Shown here: positions 1 to 8,684 of the stretch, piece after piece
How the letters are laid out: each line of letters opens with the position of its first letter
How positions within the stretch are numbered: the first letter of the stretch is position 1
NCBI GenBank assembly: GCA_964389805.1
Contig: CAYMFU010000128.1
Coordinates: 1-43,556, forward strand
Length of the DNA stretch: 43,556 nucleotides
Direction: 5' to 3'
Source of the DNA: JAGTVG01 sp964389805
GTDB lineage: Bacteria; Bacteroidota; Bacteroidia; Cytophagales; Cyclobacteriaceae
Notes under the pieces: model-generated
Database searches by the model: none
Told to the model about the DNA's origin: nothing
Seen by the model: the letters and a program-made list of their open reading frames with translations, nothing else
Position numbers and translations under genes: made by a program

Positions 1-1
1 A

Positions 2-1675
2 GATTTTAATGATCTTGATGAGTTTATTTCTTTTGGAAAAGGAATTATAATGGATCCTGAAGGTAGCATTCAGGGACAGATATCATTATCGGGAGATATA
101 AATAGGATAAGCACGAATGGCAATCTTGATTTTAATTCTGTTGATATATTACTGACCCCTGTAAATAATCGATACCTGATTGAAAATGAATCCGTAACCT
201 TAAATAATAACACCTTTGTTTTTCAGGATTTCACACTCCTTGATCCAGCCAACCAACAGTTCAATATAAATGGCAAAATACACACCAGCCAGTTCAATAT
301 TTATGAAATGGATATAAAGGTGGATGCTGACCGCTTTACTGTTTATAATGTTGGCCAGGAGGACAATCCAAATTTCTATGGATCCCTTATAATTTCCCTG
401 GATGCAGTTTTAAAGGGAAATACAGAAAATCCTAATGTGTTGGTAAATCTTTCAATAGATAGAGGAACTAATTTAACCTATGCCCTCCCTTCCAAGAATT
501 TTGACGTGGTGGACAGTGAGGGAATTGTCGAATTTGTCAATTTCTCCGATCCTGATTCCCTTGAGGAAATTGGATTTGAACAGTATATAGGTGACACGAT
601 TTTTTCCAAATTGAACTGGGTTGATCTGAATGCGACACTAAAAATTGATAAATCAGCTCAGTTCATGATTGATATGGATCCATTGTCAGGAGACTACTTA
701 CAATTCGGAGGAACAGGTAATTTAAACCTCCTGGTCCAGAAACAACAGAATCCACAAATCACCGGGACTTATGAATTCGATAGAGGGATATACGAAGTAT
801 CATTTTACGGACTGGTTAAGAGAACTTTCGATTTTGAACCGGGAAGTGTTATATCCTGGTCCGGTGATCCATATACTGCACAATTAAACCTCAAAGCACA
901 GCACAATATAAGAACTGCTTCCTTTGGTCTCGTTTCGCGGGAAATCTATGGACTCCCTGATGAAGAGAAAAGTAAATACCGCCGCACCTTACCCTATTCT
1001 GTAGATATAAATATAAAAGGTCAGCTGGATAAACCTGAAATCGGTTTTGGAATTGATCTGCCCGACGAGGATAAAAGTGCATTCCCACTTGTGGAAACTA
1101 AACTCAATCAACTGGCTGAACCTGGAAATGAGTCTGAGTTAACCCGTCAGGTATTTGGTTTGCTTACCATAGGCAGTTTCATCCCCGAAACAACCGGGCC
1201 GGGAGGAGGTTCAGACTTTGGCAGTGCCCTGGCTACAACGGCCGCCGCAAATAGCCTGAATTCAATATTGACAAATGAATTGAATAAGCTGTCTGGCAAA
1301 TACATAACCTTTGCCGATCTTGATGTTGGGATGCAGACTTTTAGTGATATGGGAGGCAGCGGACAAACCAACAGGACCACTATGGATATCAGGCTTTCGA
1401 AAAGACTTTTTAATGACCGTGTGACCATAGAGGCCCAGAGTTCTTTCGACCTGCATAACGAAGCCGATAAATACAAGCATGCATCCGACGAGTCAACCGT
1501 CCATAGTGACTTTGCCATTATTTATGATCTAACCGAAAAAGGAGATTATAAATTAAAGGCCTTTGAGCGGTCGGCCTATGACATCATTTACAAAGACACC
1601 CGCATGGGGGGTGTTGCAGTAATTTTTATAAAGGAATTTGACAAGTATAAGAAGGAGAGAAAGTCCAGAAAATGA
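2..1675 (+). CDS. tamB: TamB-like translocation/assembly protein, C-terminal part (5' truncated by window)
   Basis: The reading frame is already open at base 2, so the ATG at 50 is internal and the gene starts outside the window. About 557 residues are visible. They consist of beta-rich repeats typical of the AsmA/TamB bridge (for example the segment around GDYLQFGGTGNLNL) and end in the TamB C-terminal (DUF490) region, with a YEVSFYGLVKRTFDFEPGS-like stretch and an FNDRVTIEAQSSFDL-like barrel-type strand near the end. Family knowledge: TamB is anchored in the inner membrane, spans the periplasm and works with a TamA/TamL outer membrane partner in envelope biogenesis and possibly lipid transport. 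The next gene, 34 bases on, is that partner, which supports the call. The N-terminal anchor cannot be seen. Confidence 0.85.
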   Translation, partial: DFNDLDEFISFGKGIIMDPEGSIQGQISLSGDINRISTNGNLDFNSVDILLTPVNNRYLIENESVTLNNNTFVFQDFTLLDPANQQFNINGKIHTSQFNIYEMDIKVDADRFTVYNVGQEDNPNFYGSLIISLDAVLKGNTENPNVLVNLSIDRGTNLTYALPSKNFDVVDSEGIVEFVNFSDPDSLEEIGFEQYIGDTIFSKLNWVDLNATLKIDKSAQFMIDMDPLSGDYLQFGGTGNLNLLVQKQQNPQITGTYEFDRGIYEVSFYGLVKRTFDFEPGSVISWSGDPYTAQLNLKAQHNIRTASFGLVSREIYGLPDEEKSKYRRTLPYSVDINIKGQLDKPEIGFGIDLPDEDKSAFPLVETKLNQLAEPGNESELTRQVFGLLTIGSFIPETTGPGGGSDFGSALATTAAANSLNSILTNELNKLSGKYITFADLDVGMQTFSDMGGSGQTNRTTMDIRLSKRLFNDRVTIEAQSSFDLHNEADKYKHASDESTVHSDFAIIYDLTEKGDYKLKAFERSAYDIIYKDTRMGGVAVIFIKEFDKYKKERKSRK

Positions 1676-1709
1676 TAATAAATAAGCTCATACCAATATT
1701 CGTGTAAAA

Positions 1710-4058
1710 GTGCGAAAAGGAATTTCAAATATTATCCGATTATTCCTGAAATGCTTTTCTTCTGTATGCGGATTATATATTTGTACAAGATTCAGAATAC
1801 AGTGGACGATTGCATACCCGATTCTACTGACAGGTATTTCCTGCACAGGTATGAAACATATTAGCGAGGAAAGTCCACTATACATTGGATCAAATGTAAA
1901 TATACATTCGGAGGTTAAACTTTCACATGACCTGAAGTATGAATTAAAAAATGTAAACCGTCCAAAACCAAATGGCAAGTTTCTCTGGATGCGACCTTCC
2001 ATTGCTATTTATAATACGGTCAGGGAACCCAAAAAAGAAAAAGGATTCCGTTACTGGTTAAAATATAAGGTAGGAAAACCTCCTGTACTGGCAAATGAAG
2101 TATCTCCGGAAAATGTATCCTCCCTGATGCGAAATCGATTTTTCAACAGGGGATTCTTCAATGTAAATATTGATTATGAAAGAGATACCCTCCAAAAGAA
2201 ATTTCAAATAAATTATACAATAACAAGTGGAAAGCAATTTCTGATTGATTCCATTCGGTATAATGATGGACAAACAGATCTGGAAAAACATATACAATCA
2301 GCGGAATCAACATCAACAATTATAGCAGGTAAGCCTTATATCCTGGAAAACCTGAAAACTGAAAGGGAGAGAGTTGAATTCCTTGTAAAGGATTCCGGAT
2401 ATTATTATTTCGATAAGGATTTTCTTATCTATAAAGCTGACACACTTAAAAGGTTTAAACATGTAAACCTGGAATTGGGTTTAAAACCTAATATTCCTCC
2501 CCTTGTCAACAAGAAAGTGTACCTGAATAAAATATATATTCTTGATGACTACGCAGTAGAAAATTATAATCCGGATACAACCGAATACAGAGGGTACTAT
2601 TATATTTCAAACCGGCATGTTTTTCGTCCTGATATCATTACTGACCGTATTCATCTGAGGCCCAATGAAAGGTATTCACGCAGAAAGCACTTAAGAACTA
2701 TAAGCCAGTTATCCAACCTGGGGGCATATCGATTTGTAAATACGGATTTCAGGGAGGATTCAGCCTCCAATATCTTAAATGCATTTGTATACGCCACACC
2801 ATTAAAAAAGAGCGCCCTGACAGCAGAATTAAATACGACCATCAAAACGACCAACTATGTCGGGCCGGGAGCAAGGATCAGTTGGCGTCACAGAAATATA
2901 TTTGGCGGAGCAGAAGAATTGTCTTTAAATCTTCTGGGAAGCTTTGAAGTTCAGATTGGTGCAGATTCAATCAATACTGCTTATGAAGCCGGACTTGAAA
3001 TGGGACTTGACATACCCAGACCCATTGTATTAAAGCGTCTTGGAAGAAATAAGGAAATAGTCCCGCGAACGATGATACGTGGTGGCTTCAATATCTACCG
3101 CAGGGTGGAGTTATATACTATGAATTCCTTTTTCTCAGTATTTGGATATTCATGGAGAAAATCTCAGAAGATATCCCATACCTTTAATCCATTCGATATC
3201 ACCTTTTCCCGGGTATCCGATGCAACTGATGCCTTTAAAGAATATCTCGAAAATAATCCTACAGTTGCTGTCAGTTTTGAAGAGCAATTTATCATTGGGG
3301 GTAATTATGCATTTATTTATGATGACCTTCAGAACTCATTTAAAAAAGGAACAAAATATTTCAGAGGCGTTGTAGATTTATCAGGCAATCTGGTATATTT
3401 GATGTCAAAAGCATTTTCCAACCATAATTTTACCCCGGAAGATCCGTATACCATATTTGGTGTCCCTTTTGCACAGTATTTTATTATCCACCCTGAATTC
3501 AGATATTATTTAAAAACCGGGGGTAAAAGTGTGCTTGCGACAAGGGCATTGCTGGGTATTGGGATACCCATGGGGAATTCAAGGGTACTGCCCTATATTA
3601 AACAGTTTTTTGCTGGAGGAACCAATAGCGTAAGATCATTTGTAGCCAGAACAATTGGGCCAGGAAGCTACCTGGCGCCAGTAGAAAATCTGGGTGTGGA
3701 TCAGACGGGTGATATCAGGATTGAATTCAATGTAGAATATCGATTTAATTTTACCAGGCGGTTTTTGGGCGCTGCTTTCCTTGATGTTGGAAACGTTTGG
3801 TTAAGGAATCCTGATCCAGAAAGACCTGGTGGAGAATTTCAATTGAACAGGTTTTATAAAGAATTTGGTATAGGAACAGGAATTGGATTCCGGTATGATT
3901 TTCAGGTCCTGATATTCAGAGTTGACCTTGCCTGGCCATTGTATGTGCCTTACTTGGAAGAAGGGGATCGCTGGGTGATTGGCGACTTCAACCTCTTCAG
4001 CAGCGAATGGAGGCGGAATAATCTGATATGGAACCTGGCGATCGGTTATCCTTTCTAA
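1710..4058 (+). CDS. tamL: TamA-like Omp85/BamA-family outer membrane lipoprotein (TamL type)
   Basis: This 782-residue protein has POTRA-like modules in its first half (about residues 130-300) and a C-terminal Omp85/surface-antigen barrel. The barrel holds FFAGGTNSVRSF and GPGSYL around residues 632-652, matching the conserved RG(Y/F) loop region of the family, and the chain ends in Phe (IGYPF), as outer membrane barrels usually do. The start is a GTG; the first in-frame ATG lies after the lipid-attachment motif LTGISC (Cys45), so it is too late. The leader is long and atypical, so the exact start is uncertain. The lipobox points to the lipoprotein variant TamL found in Bacteroidota. It directly follows tamB and is probably cotranscribed with it. 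It likely helps insert outer membrane proteins or supports lipid traffic. Confidence 0.87.
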   Translation: MRKGISNIIRLFLKCFSSVCGLYICTRFRIQWTIAYPILLTGISCTGMKHISEESPLYIGSNVNIHSEVKLSHDLKYELKNVNRPKPNGKFLWMRPSIAIYNTVREPKKEKGFRYWLKYKVGKPPVLANEVSPENVSSLMRNRFFNRGFFNVNIDYERDTLQKKFQINYTITSGKQFLIDSIRYNDGQTDLEKHIQSAESTSTIIAGKPYILENLKTERERVEFLVKDSGYYYFDKDFLIYKADTLKRFKHVNLELGLKPNIPPLVNKKVYLNKIYILDDYAVENYNPDTTEYRGYYYISNRHVFRPDIITDRIHLRPNERYSRRKHLRTISQLSNLGAYRFVNTDFREDSASNILNAFVYATPLKKSALTAELNTTIKTTNYVGPGARISWRHRNIFGGAEELSLNLLGSFEVQIGADSINTAYEAGLEMGLDIPRPIVLKRLGRNKEIVPRTMIRGGFNIYRRVELYTMNSFFSVFGYSWRKSQKISHTFNPFDITFSRVSDATDAFKEYLENNPTVAVSFEEQFIIGGNYAFIYDDLQNSFKKGTKYFRGVVDLSGNLVYLMSKAFSNHNFTPEDPYTIFGVPFAQYFIIHPEFRYYLKTGGKSVLATRALLGIGIPMGNSRVLPYIKQFFAGGTNSVRSFVARTIGPGSYLAPVENLGVDQTGDIRIEFNVEYRFNFTRRFLGAAFLDVGNVWLRNPDPERPGGEFQLNRFYKEFGIGTGIGFRYDFQVLIFRVDLAWPLYVPYLEEGDRWVIGDFNLFSSEWRRNNLIWNLAIGYPF

Positions 4059-4060
4059 TG

Positions 4061-4085
4061 TTGCCATCACTATGTGACAATTTTT
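4061..4085 (+). terminator. Weak bulged hairpin terminator after tamL
   Basis: Two bases after the tamL stop, TTG-(cca bulge)-TCAC pairs with GTGA-CAA around a three-base loop, followed by five T. The short, bulged stem makes it a modest intrinsic terminator candidate. Confidence 0.4.
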
Positions 4086-4106
4086 CAAATTTTATAAATT
4101 AATACT

Positions 4107-4134
4107 TTTGGGAAATCTGATGTAAAATATTTGT
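4107..4134 (+). promoter_or_regulatory. Bacteroidota-type promoter candidate before the Spy-like gene
   Basis: TTTG at 4107-4110 and AATATTTG at 4127-4134 (one mismatch to TAnnTTTG) are 16 bases apart, close to the Bacteroidota -33/-7 arrangement. The leader downstream contains a 7-base inverted repeat CTCAAAT (4154-4160) / ATTTGAG (4169-4175), 20 bases before the ATG, which could affect translation. Confidence 0.35.
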
Positions 4135-4195
4135 GGATAGTTATTCCAGATTACTCAAATAAATTTAAATTTGAGGATAAATTAATTCTATAACT

Positions 4196-4666
4196 ATGAA
4201 AAAACTCAACTTACTTTTAATTGCACTTGTTCTGGGTATTGCAGTTAATGCTCAGGATTTTAATGATTACCTTGAAGTTTCAAGAGAGGTTCTTAAAACT
4301 GAGAAAAAAGCACTTATTGCAGATTTAATGCAATTCTCTTCTGAAGAAAGTCAGGCTTTCTGGCCAGTATATAATGAATATGAAGACAAGAAATATGTTG
4401 TAAACACAAGATATTTCAACCTCGTTCAGAAATTTGCCGATAATTTTGAGAACATGTCTGCTGAAGTTGCTTCTGACGTAATCAGTGAATCTCTAGGTAT
4501 TGAAATGGAATTGATAAAGCTTGAAAAGTCTTATGCAAAGAAGTTTCAGAAAATACTTACCCCTCAGCGGACTCTGAAATACCTGCAGGCCGAAAACAAG
4601 ATCAAAGCTATGATCGATGCAGAAATGGCATTACAGATCCCATTCCTTGATGAGATAGAAGACTAA
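4196..4666 (+). CDS. Small secreted periplasmic Spy/LTxxQ-like protein
   Basis: The protein has 156 residues with a clear signal peptide (MKKLNLLLIALVLGIAVNAQ, cleavage near residue 20). The rest is predicted helical and charged, with the segment QAFWPVYNEYE and a later FQKILTPQRTLKYLQAENKI stretch. This pattern (an aromatic FWPVY motif, then a PQ-centred helix) occurs in a Bacteroidota family of secreted proteins resembling Spy/CpxP periplasmic chaperones. That resemblance is by pattern only, so a chaperone or envelope-stress role is inference. It has its own candidate promoter and is followed directly by a strong terminator, so it is probably a single-gene transcript. Confidence 0.65.
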   Translation: MKKLNLLLIALVLGIAVNAQDFNDYLEVSREVLKTEKKALIADLMQFSSEESQAFWPVYNEYEDKKYVVNTRYFNLVQKFADNFENMSAEVASDVISESLGIEMELIKLEKSYAKKFQKILTPQRTLKYLQAENKIKAMIDAEMALQIPFLDEIED

Positions 4667-4690
4667 TGTTTTAATAAGATAATATTATGA

Positions 4691-4720
4691 AGGGCAATCC
4701 GATTTGGGTTGTCCTTTTTT
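4691..4720 (+). terminator. Strong intrinsic terminator
   Basis: A 10-base-pair stem (AGGGCAATCC with GGGTTGTCCT, including G-T pairs) closes a five-base GATTT loop and runs straight into a T tract. It sits 25 bases after the stop of the small secreted protein. Confidence 0.85.
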
Positions 4721-4737
4721 GTTACTCTCTAATTTTG
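4703..4737 (+). promoter_or_regulatory. Possible promoter of the nadK run
   Basis: TAATTTTG at 4730-4737 matches the TAnnTTTG -7 element exactly. A TTTG at 4703-4706 lies 23 bases upstream, slightly far, and inside the preceding terminator. This would give a leader of about 70 bases for nadK. Confidence 0.3.
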
Positions 4738-4814
4738 GCATATATTTCAGAAAAACAAGGCAAATAATCCGAAAATCACATAATATTGTTAAATAATATC
4801 AGCCCATTTTTTAA

Positions 4815-5588
4815 ATGTCCGAGATTAAATTAGCATGCATTTATTCTGATACAGAAACAGCCCTTGAAAGGTATGTTGAACTAAGTTCCATGATCGATTT
4901 TGTAGATCCGGAAAAATCAGATGCCATAATAGTCCTTGGCGGTGACGGATTTATGCTGCTATCAGTCCATGAATACAGTTACCTGGAAAAGCCATTTTAT
5001 GGAATGAATTGTGGTTCGGTTGGATTTTTATTGAATGAATTTACAAACAAGAAAGTGGAAGCTAAGATCCGGAATGCCAAGCAACAGGTACTTTTTCCTT
5101 TAAAGATGAAGGCTGAACTCAAAAATGGTGAAACGGTTGAAGCTATGGCCTTTAATGAAGTATCAATTCTCAGAAGGTCAAGGCAAACCGCTAATATTCG
5201 TTTGATCGTTAATGGAATCGAAAGAATATCAAAACTGGTAAGCGACGGCGTACTTGTTGCCACACCGGCAGGCAGCACAGCCTATAACTTTTCTGCCAGG
5301 GGGCCGATAATTCCTATGGGATCTAACGTAATTGCTCTGACACCAGTAAGTCCCTTCCGGCCAAGGAGATGGAACGGGGCCTTACTTCCCCACGATGCAA
5401 TCATCCGGTTTGAAAATCTGGATCCTGATAAAAGGCCAATTTACATTTCAGCAGATTTCAAGGAATGGACTGACGTACTTTCCGTGGAAATAAGTGAAGA
5501 TCCAGCCAAGTCAGCAATTCTGTTATTCAACCCGGACCATGCCCTCGATGACCGGATATTCAGTGAGCAATTTACATCAGGTGATTAA
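4815..5588 (+). CDS. nadK: NAD kinase (alphaproteobacterial-type subfamily)
   Basis: The enzyme phosphorylates NAD to NADP in the cytoplasm. It has 257 residues, with the diacylglycerol-kinase-like GGDG motif at residues 42-45 (LGGDGFML), the NE motif at 113-114, and the DGVLVATPAGSTAYNFSA block at about 143-160. The wording of the conserved blocks (GGDGFML, SPFRPRRWNGALLP and a C-terminal PDHALDDRIFSEQF) resembles the short NAD kinases of alphaproteobacteria much more than the usual Bacteroidota enzyme. That comparison is from memory, not a search. It starts a co-directional run with the URO-D, DUF6807, ThuA and Gfo genes (17 bases to the next start). A supply of NADP(H) for the two dehydrogenase-like proteins downstream is a possible reason, but this is inference. 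Confidence 0.88.
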   Translation: MSEIKLACIYSDTETALERYVELSSMIDFVDPEKSDAIIVLGGDGFMLLSVHEYSYLEKPFYGMNCGSVGFLLNEFTNKKVEAKIRNAKQQVLFPLKMKAELKNGETVEAMAFNEVSILRRSRQTANIRLIVNGIERISKLVSDGVLVATPAGSTAYNFSARGPIIPMGSNVIALTPVSPFRPRRWNGALLPHDAIIRFENLDPDKRPIYISADFKEWTDVLSVEISEDPAKSAILLFNPDHALDDRIFSEQFTSGD

Positions 5589-5604
5589 TTAAAATCCAAC
5601 AGGT

Positions 5605-6639
5605 ATGACTCAATCCCAATGGAGTGATTTGAAAGGAGTAGTTAATGGGAACACAGTTAGACAAGCTTTAGTGGCCTTTATAATCGATAGTCCCTGGTTG
5701 CCAGGATTCAGTGGAATCAGTACATTGGAATATTACAGTTCAAGAGAGAAATGGTTCAAGGCCAATATAAAGGCCATAGAGACCTTCCCGGATATCATCT
5801 TCCTTCCTGGTTTCTGGTCTGAGTTTGGTATGTGTACGGAACCCAGTGCATTTGGATCTAAATGCATCTGGCATCAATCAAACCTTCCACATGCTGATAA
5901 GGTTATTTCTGATATTTCCGAAGCGCGGATACTGGAAAAACCAAATCCAAAGACTGATGGTCTCCTGCCGTTTGTTACTCAAAGACTTTTGGAATGCAGG
6001 TCTCAAATACAAAAAATGGGTCATGAGATTCAGTTTGCCATATCCCGTGGGCCATTAAATATTGCTTCTTTTTTGATGGGGAGTACGGAATTTATGATGG
6101 CTACGGTTATGAATCCGGAAGAAGCCCATAATCTGCTCAGGTTAATCACTGATTTTACGATTGACTGGATACAATACCAAAAGGAATTATTCCCGGAAAT
6201 TGATGGCATCTTTATACTTGACGATATTGTTGGATTCATAGGAGATGATGAATGCAACGAGTTTGTGGTCCCATATTTATCTGATATCTTTCATTCCTTC
6301 GAAGCATCAATACGGTTTTTTCACAATGATGCTGCTGGTCTGGTGAGTAGTCCATATCTCGAAAAAATGGGAGTTAACCTGTTTAATTTCAGTCACGAAC
6401 ATACAATCGATGAAATACATAAACTGGCCGGACCAAATATTACCCTGTTAGGTAACCTGCCACCAAGGGATGTTTTGGCGGCCGGGAGTCCAGAAGATGT
6501 TGAAAAGGGTGTCCGGGAAATGATTCAATCTGCAGGCCCGATAAAAAATATGATCTGGTCTTGTGGCGGTGGTATGCCCCCGAATGTTAGCCCTAAAAAT
6601 ATCCATACTTTTTATAATACTGTTGTAAATTTGTCCTAA
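5605..6639 (+). CDS. Uroporphyrinogen decarboxylase (URO-D) superfamily protein, methyltransferase-like
   Basis: This 344-residue TIM-barrel protein of the URO-D/CmuA/MtaA superfamily shows the conserved ISRGPLNIAS segment near residues 147-156, a central ILDDIVGFIGDD segment, HNDAAG at about 240, and a C-terminal SCGGGMPPNVSPKNI motif typical of corrinoid-methyltransferase-like members rather than HemE. It is therefore unlikely to be the haem-pathway decarboxylase. No corrinoid protein or MtrH-like partner is encoded in the window, so a methyl-transfer role is not shown. It lies between nadK and the DUF6807/ThuA/Gfo genes with short gaps, suggesting a shared transcript and a role in that catabolic module. 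Confidence 0.75.
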   Translation: MTQSQWSDLKGVVNGNTVRQALVAFIIDSPWLPGFSGISTLEYYSSREKWFKANIKAIETFPDIIFLPGFWSEFGMCTEPSAFGSKCIWHQSNLPHADKVISDISEARILEKPNPKTDGLLPFVTQRLLECRSQIQKMGHEIQFAISRGPLNIASFLMGSTEFMMATVMNPEEAHNLLRLITDFTIDWIQYQKELFPEIDGIFILDDIVGFIGDDECNEFVVPYLSDIFHSFEASIRFFHNDAAGLVSSPYLEKMGVNLFNFSHEHTIDEIHKLAGPNITLLGNLPPRDVLAAGSPEDVEKGVREMIQSAGPIKNMIWSCGGGMPPNVSPKNIHTFYNTVVNLS

Positions 6640-6655
6640 CTGATTTTTTCAAACG

Positions 6656-7903
6656 ATGAAATATATTTTCCCCTTTTTGTTCCTCTTTATAGTATGTTCA
6701 GGATATACTCAACAAGAGCTGAAATTCGAAGTACATACCGGAAACTCCGGGCGCATCAACACGCCATTATCCATAGAGATCAATCAGCTTAAGGAAACTG
6801 AACTTTCAACTCTGTCACTCTTTGAAACCACCGGGGGCATCAATTCCGAGATACCTTTCCAGGTTGACCAGGAATACAAAACCCTTTTATGGTTTACTTT
6901 ATCTGGAACCACCAGTCCCAATACTACTAGAACATTTTTAATTTCTACGAAACAGGGGGTAAAAGAATTTCAGCGCCTGCAGATAGAAAAAGAAGACAAA
7001 ACACTGAAAATAAAATCGGGAGATAAAAACATCCTGCAATATAATCAGGCAGAAGTGTTTCCACCTGAGAATGTCGATCCTATTTATAAACGTTCAGCCT
7101 TTATACATCCGGTATGGTCACCGGACCAGCAGGTTCTGACCAGGATACAACCCTCTGACCATTATCATCATTACGGGATTTGGAATCCATGGACAAGAAC
7201 TAAATTTCAGGGAAGGCAGGTCGACTTCTGGAACCTTGTGGAAGGACAGGGAACAGTAAGGTTCAAGGGATTTTTATCAATTACTGAGGGTCCGGTTTTT
7301 GCCGGATTCAGGGCACACCAGGAACATATTGATTTTACCTCGGAACAGAACGAAGTAGTTGCTATGAATGAAGAATGGGATATCCGGGTTTGGAATATGG
7401 CCACTGAAAAAAAAGTATGGCTTGTTGATTTTACATCTATCCTGAATTGTGCAACTGAAGATGGAATTTTGTTTTTCAAATACAGGTATGGCGGAGGAAT
7501 TGGTTACCGCGCCACAGAGTTGTGGGGAAAGGATAATAGTACGGTTTTAACTTCAGAGGGTAAAACCCGCGACGAAGCGGACGCTACAAAAGCAAGATGG
7601 TGTATAATAAAAGGTGAAACCCAAAGTGAAGAAGGAAATTCCGGCATTTTGTTTATGAGCAATCCACAAAACCGGGAACACCCTGAACCAATGAGAATGT
7701 GGCCATCCAATGACCATAAGGGCAAAGCGAATATGTTTTTCATGTTTACGCCTATCCGGGATAATAAGTGGGAACTGGAGCCTGGTAAAAATTATGCTTT
7801 AAAATACCGCTTACTGGTGTTTGATGGCGAACTGACTCCCACGGAAGCTGAACAATACTGGAATGATTTTGCCAATCCTCCAGAAGTTAAATGGATTAAT
7901 TAA
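6656..7903 (+). CDS. Secreted DUF6807 (PmoA-like) family protein
   Basis: The protein has 415 residues and an N-terminal signal peptide (MKYIFPFLFLFIVCSGYTQ). The core carries the hallmark of the DUF6807 family, once named PmoA: HPVWSPDQQVLTRIQPSDHYHHYGIWNPW at about residues 148-176, rich in His and Trp. The old name 'methane oxygenase PmoA' is misleading; these proteins are not particulate methane monooxygenase subunits. In Bacteroidota and Planctomycetota the family commonly sits with ThuA-like and Gfo/Idh/MocA genes, as here (8 bases to the ThuA gene). A periplasmic role in modified-sugar breakdown is plausible but unproven. Confidence 0.8.
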   Translation: MKYIFPFLFLFIVCSGYTQQELKFEVHTGNSGRINTPLSIEINQLKETELSTLSLFETTGGINSEIPFQVDQEYKTLLWFTLSGTTSPNTTRTFLISTKQGVKEFQRLQIEKEDKTLKIKSGDKNILQYNQAEVFPPENVDPIYKRSAFIHPVWSPDQQVLTRIQPSDHYHHYGIWNPWTRTKFQGRQVDFWNLVEGQGTVRFKGFLSITEGPVFAGFRAHQEHIDFTSEQNEVVAMNEEWDIRVWNMATEKKVWLVDFTSILNCATEDGILFFKYRYGGGIGYRATELWGKDNSTVLTSEGKTRDEADATKARWCIIKGETQSEEGNSGILFMSNPQNREHPEPMRMWPSNDHKGKANMFFMFTPIRDNKWELEPGKNYALKYRLLVFDGELTPTEAEQYWNDFANPPEVKWIN

Positions 7904-7911
7904 TAAATGAT

Positions 7912-8682
7912 ATGAAAAGGTTTACATTTTTTTTAGCATTAGGTTGTTTTATAATCATGGGTACTGCTCGATCACAGGAATCACAAAAACGTGTTCTGAT
8001 CTATACGAAGAATGGAGAGGGTTTTGTGCATGACAATATAAATAAAAGCGTTATCGCATTGAAAAAGATATGCGATGAATTAAAGATCAGCTATGTCGTA
8101 TCAGATGATCCCTCTTTATTTGCAGCTGGTTTTGACAAGAAATTCAATGCGGTTATTTTTTCGAACACGAATAATGAAGCATTTGATACAGAAGACCAAC
8201 GAATGGTATTTCAGAAATTTATTAAAAATGGAGGAGGATTTGTAGGTATTCACTCCGCTTGCGGTTCTGAAAGGGATTGGCCCTGGTTCTCAGCAATGGT
8301 GGGAGCTAAATTTGTACGACATCCGGCCTTTCAGCCTTTCGATATAAAGGTATTGAACAAAAAGCATCCTTCAACCAGCTTTCTTCCGGATACCTGGTCA
8401 TGGGCAGATGAATGCTACTTTATGAATCAAATAAATCCGGACATAAGTGTATTGCTCGCTGCTGATTTAACTACGATTGAGGATCCTGAAATGGAACAAT
8501 ATCCGGGTGACACCTTTGGAGATCTTTTCCCTTTGGCGTGGTATCATGAATACGATGGTGGCCGGGAGTTTTTCACTGCATTAGGTCATGATAAAAAGCA
8601 CTATAAAGATGAATACTTCATTCAACATTTAAAAGGTGGTATTATATGGGTGCTGGAAATAAATGAAAACACGAATTTTTAA
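7912..8682 (+). CDS. Secreted ThuA-like domain protein
   Basis: This 256-residue protein has a signal peptide ending near ARSQ (residues 19-22) and one ThuA-like (trehalose utilization) domain with a class I glutamine-amidotransferase-like fold. Visible family features are the GGGFVGIHSACGSE block at 107-120 with His114, the HP(A)FQPF segment after it, the WADECYF motif near 164, and the late WYHEYDGGREFFTALGHD block with the conserved G-H-D. The family is linked to catabolism of 3-keto-disaccharides and related sugars together with Gfo/Idh/MocA dehydrogenases, but its biochemical role is not settled. Two bases separate its stop from the next ATG, indicating tight coupling. Confidence 0.85.
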   Translation: MKRFTFFLALGCFIIMGTARSQESQKRVLIYTKNGEGFVHDNINKSVIALKKICDELKISYVVSDDPSLFAAGFDKKFNAVIFSNTNNEAFDTEDQRMVFQKFIKNGGGFVGIHSACGSERDWPWFSAMVGAKFVRHPAFQPFDIKVLNKKHPSTSFLPDTWSWADECYFMNQINPDISVLLAADLTTIEDPEMEQYPGDTFGDLFPLAWYHEYDGGREFFTALGHDKKHYKDEYFIQHLKGGIIWVLEINENTNF

Positions 8683-8684
8683 TC

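Noticed and set aside
5605..6639. HemE, the haem-pathway decarboxylase
   Set aside because: The C-terminal CGGG-PP motif and gene context fit methyltransferase-like members; the HemE N-terminal RQAGRY-type motif is absent.
6656..7903. Methane monooxygenase subunit
   Set aside because: The PmoA name of this family is historical. The protein is secreted and lacks the membrane helices of particulate methane monooxygenase.
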